Assembly: GCA_011009095.1 (NCBI GenBank) | Contig: VTPC01091233.1 | Span: 155,427-219,426, forward strand | DNA: 64,000 bases | Source: Ignelater luminosus | Lineage: Eukaryota; Arthropoda; Insecta; Coleoptera; Elateridae | Direction: 5' to 3' | Shown here: positions 57,757-64,000 of the stretch, one piece after another | Layout of the letters: each line of letters begins with the position of its first letter | Numbering within the stretch: the stretch's first letter is position 1 | Program-made: the position numbers and the translations under genes | The notes under the pieces: generated by a model | The model's input: the letters and a program-made list of their open reading frames with translations, nothing else | What the model was told of the DNA's origin: nothing | The model's database searches: none

Positions 57757-57973
57757 TGTTATAATTTAATATCGGTTTTATTCATTTAATACGCACATAC
57801 ACACTAGAAAAGTAACATAACACAACTATTTATGACATTTACTACTTGATTACGTCATGCATGCACATTAACTAAAACAAACAAAACTATAATTTAATAC
57901 ATGGTGTATCAAAACAAAACATTCATGCACAATACAAATAGAATAACATTTTTTTTGTTCTTATTCTATAACA
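57757..57973 (-). repeat. 3' LTR of the copia-type element
   Basis: 217 bp, begins TGTTATAATTTAATATCGGT and ends in CA, so it has the TG...CA ends of an LTR. It matches the copy at 63195-63381 but is about 30 bp longer in the middle. Confidence 0.9.
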
Positions 57974-60694
57974 CTCCTGGCAGAACAAAAAAGATTTCGC
58001 ATTCCCATTTCTTTTACGATTTTTCATAGCTGGTGCTGGCAATGACTTGGTGAACACATCTGCTAACAACTAACCAACTTGTTCTAACTTGATTATCTTC
58101 TTTTCCAAATTTTCCCTTATAAAATGGTGTCTAACATCAATATGTTTAGTTCGTTGTTTACAATTTTCGGTATTTGCCAAGTCGATAGCCCCTTTATTGT
58201 CGCATCGTATAATTATAGATTTATTTTCAAAATTTGGCAAAATTTCGATCAGTAAGTCTCGCAAATAAATTGATTCCTGAGTGGCCGCAGAGAGTGCCAT
58301 ATACTCGGCTTCTGTGCTAGATAACGCCACTGTAGGCTGCTTACGGCTATTCCAACTAATTAGTCCATTCTGAAATATATATATGCATAGCCAGTTATTG
58401 ACTTCCTGTCATCACTATCGTTCGCCCGATCAGCATCACTGTAACCAATCAAATCATTAGTGTCATCACATGAATATTCTAACTTCCAATCTTTCGTGCC
58501 CATTAGATATCTGAACACTCTTTTTACAGCAGACCAGTGTGCTTTACCAAAACAATTATTAAACCTGCTCAATAATCCAACGGCAAATGATAGATCAGGG
58601 CGAGTAGCTTGACACAAATACATTAAAGAACCAATTGCTTGCCTGTATGGAATGTGTTTAACTTCTTCTTCTTCTTCTGTTTTACTTTTAGGACCCATAT
58701 CTTTTGTTAATTTCTGATTTACATCTAAAGGTGTTGAAATTGGATTACAATCAGACATCTTGAATTTTTCTAAAATTCCTTGTATATATTTTGTTTGATC
58801 TATCTACAGTTTCTTTTCCTTTCTATCTCTTGTTATTCGAATTCCCAAACATTCTTTTAATTCTCCTAGGTCCTTTATCTTAAATTGCTTTTCAAATTTT
58901 TCTTTTATTTCGGTCTTTCTTCTACTGTCATTACTTAGAATTAATATATCATCCACGTAAATTGCTACTATGACTATTTTTTTGTTTTTTCTTTTCGTAA
59001 TAAATACATTGATCTTTCTTTGACTGTTTGAGCCCAATATCTTTCAAAGTTTTGTCTAACTTCTTATTCCAGGCCCTTCCACTTTGTTTTAAACCATACA
59101 TCGCTCTTTTCAGCTTGCACACCATATTTCTTTGATTTTCGAATTTTTCAGGTGGTTTTATATACACCTCTTCTTCAAGATCTCCTTGAAGGAATGGAGT
59201 AACAGCATCCATATGATCTATATCTAAATTATATTTTACTGCTAATGCAAGAAGTAAACGTAGGGAGCCATGACGCATGACTGGTGAAAATGTTTCGTCA
59301 TAATCCAGTCCTTTTCTTTGAGCACAGCCTTTCACCACTAATCGATTTTTCCTTCATTATTTGTTTTTCTTTTAAAAACCCATTTGACATCCAAGGCTTT
59401 TCTATTTTCGGGCAATCTTACCAGTTCCCATGTTTCATTTTCACAAAGTGATTTATATTCTTCATTCATTGCTGTTAACCATTTTTCTTTTTCTGGAGAG
59501 CTCAAGGCTTCTTCTACTGTTTCTGGTTCATTTTCTATATTGACCAAATACGTGTAACAGTCTGGAAATTCTTTTGGTTTTCGTGTTCTTTCAGATCTTC
59601 GAACTGTTGTTTCACTTGTATCTTCATCACTCGACTCTTCTATAGAAGGTTCTTCTGTTTTAACGACTTCATTGGTCTCTTCTGCAGAAAACTCTTCGTG
59701 TCTTGGTTCGCTATCTTCAACACTATCGCTACTTTCCTTTTCAACGTCTTCAAGTTGATTCTCCGTAACTGGTAAAAAGAGTTTGCTTTTAAACTGTTCA
59801 TCATCTTGTTTTATGAATTGGTCTTCCAAAAAGATTACATCACGACTTGTGAAAATCTTTTGCGACTTTAGGTTATATAATCGGTAACCCTTTGAATTTT
59901 CACAATATCCCACAAATGTTGAATTGGAAGACTTTACATCCAATTTTCGTCTTTTTTCTTTGGGTATATGCGCCAAAGTTCTACAGCCAAAAACTTTGAG
60001 GTACGATAAATTTGGTTTTTTACCCGACCATGCTTCCTCAGGAGTGATGTCTTCTAAAGCTTTGGTTGGTAAACGGTTTATGATATGGGCAGCTGTGTTG
60101 ACAGCCTCAGCCCAAAAACGTTTGTCCAAATTTGCAGTATATAGTAGACAACGAGATTTTTCAACTAGCGTTCTATTCATTCTTTCAGCTAAGCCGTTTT
60201 GCTGCGGTGAATAAGGAATAGTTGTCTCGTGCTTGATACCACTATTACGCAAAATTTTTATAAGCCCTTCATTTACGTACTCTTTTCCATTGTCCGTGCG
60301 CAATATTTTAATTTTAAGACCAGTTTGATTTTTAAAGTTTTTAAACACTTCAGGTACTTCACCTTTTTGCTCAATAAAGTAAACAAAAACTTTTCGGGTA
60401 TGGTCGTCTATAAACGTAACAAAATATTTGGATCCTCCAATCGATTTAACTTCTAATGGCCCACACACATCAGAGTGAATAAGTTCTAAAGGTTACACTG
60501 TTTTTATGCCGGAATCGTTAATTTTAAACGGATAACGAGCTTGTTTACCTTTAGCACATGAGACACACGAGTCAATACCTTTTAAAAATGTTTTTACTTG
60601 GGTGAACCATACGAATGTGCCACAGAACGGAGTTTTGAAAGGAATCTTCTTTACTAACTACATTAACACTTTCGTGTGGTCGATCTAACTGATA

Positions 60695-61977
60695 CGAGGG
60701 TTGCTATTTATATTTCTGGCCTTGGCAACACTGACTGTTTCCAGCCGTCAGCTGACATTTCCGGTGTAAACTTTACATTGTTGAACGTAACCTCAACCAC
60801 AATATTTTGTCATTTGAGTGCGATTAGTGTTGTTTGCAGTTAATTGAAAAGTGCATTCCCTAGTAAAAAATGGAATTGACCCGTAAACACTTTCGTGCAA
60901 TTATTTTTCATAACTTTCGATGTGGATTATCACGACAAGAGTGCATCAATGAACTTAATACATTATATAGCGATGAAGCTCCACTGTAAAAAACTGGTAT
61001 AATAAATTCAAACGTGGCCGATGTTCACTCCAGGACGAAATCCGTGAAGGCCGTCCAAAATCTGTCGTTGTGCCTGAAAACATCGATGCTGTGCGTGAAC
61101 TGATTAAACAAGATCGTCATGTGACATACCGTGAGATTGAGGCATCTTTGGGCATTAGTATGACTAGCATCAACAAGATATTACATGATCATTTGGCCGT
61201 AAAAAAAATTTGTTCCCGTTGGATCCCGCATAACCTGACCAATGCTTAAAAGAAGGCTCGCGTCGACTGGTGCATTGAAATGTTGAAAAAATTTGCGAAA
61301 GATGCATCAAAGGCTGTGTATAACATCTGCACAGGTGACGAATCATGGATCTACGCATATGACCCCGAAACAAAACAGCAATCAACTGTGTGGGTCTTTC
61401 AAGACGAGCCAAATCCAACAAAAGTTGTTCGCGGAAGAAGCACATCGAAGCAAATGGTTGCCTGTTTCTTTGGCATTACCGGTCATGTGGCAACAGTGGC
61501 GTTAGAGCAACGTAAGACGGTCAACTCTGAATGGTACACAACCATTTGTTTGCTAGAAGTCATTGGAGAAATTCGGAAAACTTCAAAGAAGAGGCGAATC
61601 ATTCTTCATCATGACAATGCAAGCTCTCACACCGCTGCTCAAACAATTGAATATTTAACCAGCCAGAAGGTCGAGTTGATAGGCCATCCACCATACAGCC
61701 CTGATTTGGCACCCAATGACTTCTTTTTATTCCCGTACATCAAAAACAAACTGCGTGGTCAACGATTTTCAACACCAGAAGAAGCCGTTTTTTGTTTCAA
61801 AACGCATATTTTGGAACTGCCTCAAACAGAGTGGAAAAAGTGCTTCGAAAATTGGTTCAAACGCATGGAAAAGTGTATCAATCTTAATGGAGAATATTTT
61901 GAAAACAATAAAACTAGTTTCGATCATAAATACTTGTTTATTCATTGTTAGGCCAGAAATATAAATAGCAACCCTCG
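60695..61977 (+). mobile_element. mariner (DD34D) inserted in the copia-type element
   Basis: Inverted ends of 27 bp that look perfect, beginning CGAGGGTTGCTATTTATATT, with TA on both sides (60693-60694, 61978-61979). 1,283 bp, the typical mariner length. It lies in the opposite orientation to the host copia-type element and must be younger than it. Confidence 0.95.
60870..61951 (+). pseudogene. mariner transposase, nearly complete
   Basis: It starts MELTRKHFRAIIFHNF, the HTH region follows as WYNKFKRGRCSLQDEIREGR and GISMTSINKILHDHL, and the catalytic core has CTGDESWIYAYDPE (first D), LHHDNASSHTAAQ (second D) and YSPDLAPNDFFLFPYIKN (third D, 34 residues after the second). Two faults are visible: a frame change near 60985-61000, and a TAA in place of a sense codon at 61247-61249. 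From 61280 to the end it is open (223 residues). Otherwise well kept. Confidence 0.92.
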
Positions 61978-63194
61978 TACATGCCATTAATTTGGGTAGC
62001 ACTAGCAATCAAATTATTTCCACTATCATAAATTTTGCATTTGTGAGCATCGAATATAACTGTATGCCCTAATTCAGTTATCTTACTCACTGATAATAAA
62101 TTTGTAGAAATATCAGGAGCATACATGACATTTTTTACAGTGACTATATCGACAACTTCATCAATTATGATTTTTAATTCAACGTTACCCATTCGATTTA
62201 TAGGAATCTTGCCATTATCGGCAGTCGATATTTCCTTACTCTCACATGGCTTCTCATTAATCAATCCATATGTACCATTTGTAACATGCACGGTAGCACC
62301 AGAGTCAATGTACCAATCATCTGATTTCACATTACCGGTTGACATCACTACCTTTGTTAGCAACGCTTTATTCGACGACCGTTTAACATGTTTATTATTA
62401 TTATTTCTTTTAAAACAATTTTTCGCAAAATGACCGTACTTGTTGCACTCGTAACATCGGGGTCCCTTTTTAAAATCCTTTTTAATTGTTCCTCTTGACA
62501 CTAGGGCACTATTCTCACCTTTTATACTTGCAGTCTTCACATCTTGAAGTAATTTTACCTTTATAGAATCGGCAGTAATATTTACGCCAGAACTTTCTAT
62601 ACCCATAATCATAGGCCCGTATTCTTCTGGTAAACCGGCTAGAAGAAGTGTTCCAACCCACTCGTCGCTTACTTCAAAATTTATACCGCTAAGTTTATGT
62701 GCGGTCGTAATAATTTTGTTCACGTATTCATCAACTGAATCACAATTTTCAAGGCGAGTTGTGATTAAGGTTTTTAATAAACCGACTTTTCTAGTTAATC
62801 CCGTATCTTCGAATGCATTATTTAAATTGTTCCAAGCATCTTGTGCTGAAATCGCGGACTGTACGTGCACATAATTTACAGGATCAATTGATAATATAAT
62901 TTTTGCTTTAGCTTTTTTATCTCGACGCGAATCAACAACCGTATCTTCACTAGGTTCTGTACAATCCCATAACTCTTCGTGTTCTAAATATGTTTTCATG
63001 GCAAACTTCCACGTATTAAAGTTTTCTCGGCCAACTAATTTGTCAATCGCGGGTAAACTTGACGAAATCGGCGTGAGTAATGTTCGCGATGTAGGTGACT
63101 TTTGTTGCATTTTTATTTATTTATTTATTACGGTGCACACAAACACACTACAAATTCACAAATCACGAGTATCAGAGTCCTGGGCCCTATAACC

Positions 63195-63381
63195 TGTTAT
63201 AATTTTAATATCGGTTTTATTAATTTAATTACGCACATACACAATTTGTATAAAAAACATAACATAACATTAATTGACATTTCACTACTTGATTATATCA
63301 TGCATGCACATTAACTAAAACAAACAAAACATACATGCACAATACAAATAGAATAACATTTTTTGTTCTTATTCTCTAACA
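63195..63381 (-). repeat. 5' LTR of the copia-type element
   Basis: 187 bp, begins TGTTATAATTTTAATATCGG and ends TCTCTAACA on the + strand. Partner of the repeat at 57757-57973. Confidence 0.9.
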
Positions 63382-64000
63382 AGCTCTGAGCAGTCATATG
63401 AGGTAAGGGCTGAATCTTTAGCTTCTGTAATACTACCTTTAGTAACCAGTATCAAGTTGTTTTCTGTATTATAAGGTACTGTTGCTTGTAAGTTGTCAGA
63501 TCAAAGAATATTTGTTATTTGTCGCTTTTTAGAGCACTCCTTCTACATCACAGTCAGCAGATGACGTTGATGCTACTGACTATACCGATCAGAATACTTC
63601 TAACAGTTTTGAGCAGCCATGTGAGGTAAGAGTAATTTCTTCCACAACCAAGTAATTGAAAAATCCCCCTACCGACCTTTAATAGCACATCAAACACGTA
63701 TTTTAAGTTAATAACTATCTGCAAAAATAAGCTGCATGTTGGTTTATTTTAGGAAAATACCTCAGCTATCAACTTGGAAGGTCGTAGAATAATAAATATT
63801 AATTTCTTTATTCAATCGATGATAGAACTGGGTAGTCATAATGACAATTTTGGTTGTTCTCTACGAAATATGTTTGTAGTCAAAGAAGATAGAAATGGAT
63901 TAATATCGACCATACATTTAAAGTGTAATATGTGCATACAAGTGATGATAAAAACGATGATATAAATGATGATGCTATTCTGGGCATTAGAACGACTAAC
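63382..64000 (+). pseudogene. Mutator-like transposase-domain gene, partial, cut on the left by the copia-type element
   Basis: Three pieces with splice sites: 63382-63402 (SSEQSYE, then GTAAGG), an exon fragment directly against the LTR; 63533-63625 (STPSTSQSADDVDATDYTDQ and NSFEQPCE); and 63753 onward (ENTSAINLEGRRIININFFI, then FGCSLRNMFVVKEDRNGLIS and LKCNMC). GRRI(I/V)(D/N)I-N-F with a CxMC end is the start of the Mutator-like transposase domain found in many insect proteins. After CNMC the frame shifts: the adjacent frame continues SDDKNDDINDDAILGIRTTN to the window edge. The first two exons have similar ends (EQ-x-x-E then GTRAG), so they look duplicated. Confidence 0.7.

Larger units (their letters stand above)
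57757..63381 (-). mobile_element. Copia-type LTR retrotransposon, broken, with a mariner inside
   Basis: A fossil Ty1/copia-type element on the - strand. Order from the right: LTR; primer-binding site with GGGCCCAG next to the LTR, as in copia elements that use an internal part of initiator tRNA-Met; gag with a CCHC zinc knuckle (CYECNKYGHFAKNC); protease (DSGAT); integrase; reverse transcriptase; RNase H; LTR. The order integrase before reverse transcriptase defines the copia group. The coding region has several breaks besides the 1.28-kb mariner insertion. The flanks do not show a matching 5-bp duplication. LTRs differ moderately, so it is neither fresh nor very old. Confidence 0.93.

Noticed and set aside
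59924-60456. + strand frames opposite the copia-type element
   Set aside because: Antisense shadows of the integrase region.
1-64000. CRISPR arrays, rRNA, operons or bacterial signals
   Set aside because: None seen; the spliced genes and transposons show animal nuclear DNA. tRNA genes were not found by eye, but a covariance search was not possible.

Overview
The window is AT-rich animal nuclear DNA with spliced genes (GT-AG introns, T-rich acceptors) and a heavy load of transposons. The gene set (TMEM94, diacylglycerol kinase epsilon, the p38-pathway kinase MKK3/licorne, a mitochondrial dicarboxylate carrier, ELP6) and the transposon families (DD41D and DD37E relatives of Tc1/mariner, mariner, hAT, a LINE with an insect-type endonuclease, a copia element) point to an insect. 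I cannot fix the order from sequence alone. No prokaryotic features, CRISPR arrays or rRNA were seen.

Layout. 1-26.3 kb: the 3' two thirds of TMEM94 on the + strand, 15 coding exons, with a 16.2 kb intron (7512-23699) packed with transposons. 26.6-32.3 kb: a transposon cluster. A DD37E element is followed by a LINE fragment split by a hAT element with a perfect 8-bp target duplication, and that hAT element itself holds a SINE-like piece, a TA-flanked element carrying LINE reverse transcriptase sequence, and a MITE. 32.8-35.0 kb: DGKE on the - strand. 35.7-38.0 kb: MKK3/licorne on the + strand, head-to-head with DGKE. 41.2-43.9 kb: an element with an unrecognised transposase-like protein and a Tc1 copy inside. 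44.3-45.7 kb: several hairpin MITEs. 45.9-47.6 kb: a DD41D element with an open transposase gene. 51.0-54.4 kb: the dicarboxylate carrier on the - strand. 55.5-56.3 kb: intronless ELP6 on the + strand, head-to-head with the carrier. 57.8-63.4 kb: a broken copia-type LTR element with a mariner inserted in it. 63.4-64.0 kb: exons of a Mutator-like transposase-domain gene, running off the window.

How the genes relate. The five host genes are unrelated housekeeping or signalling genes. Two pairs (DGKE/MKK3 and carrier/ELP6) are divergent with 0.7-1.0 kb between start codons, which suggests shared promoter regions. The points most worth a second look are: the 2.7 kb element at 8.3-11.1 kb with GGACGTCC-rich arms and a DUF4806-like exon; the uncharacterised element at 41.2-43.9 kb; the apparently whole DD41D element; and a one-base homopolymer frameshift in TMEM94.
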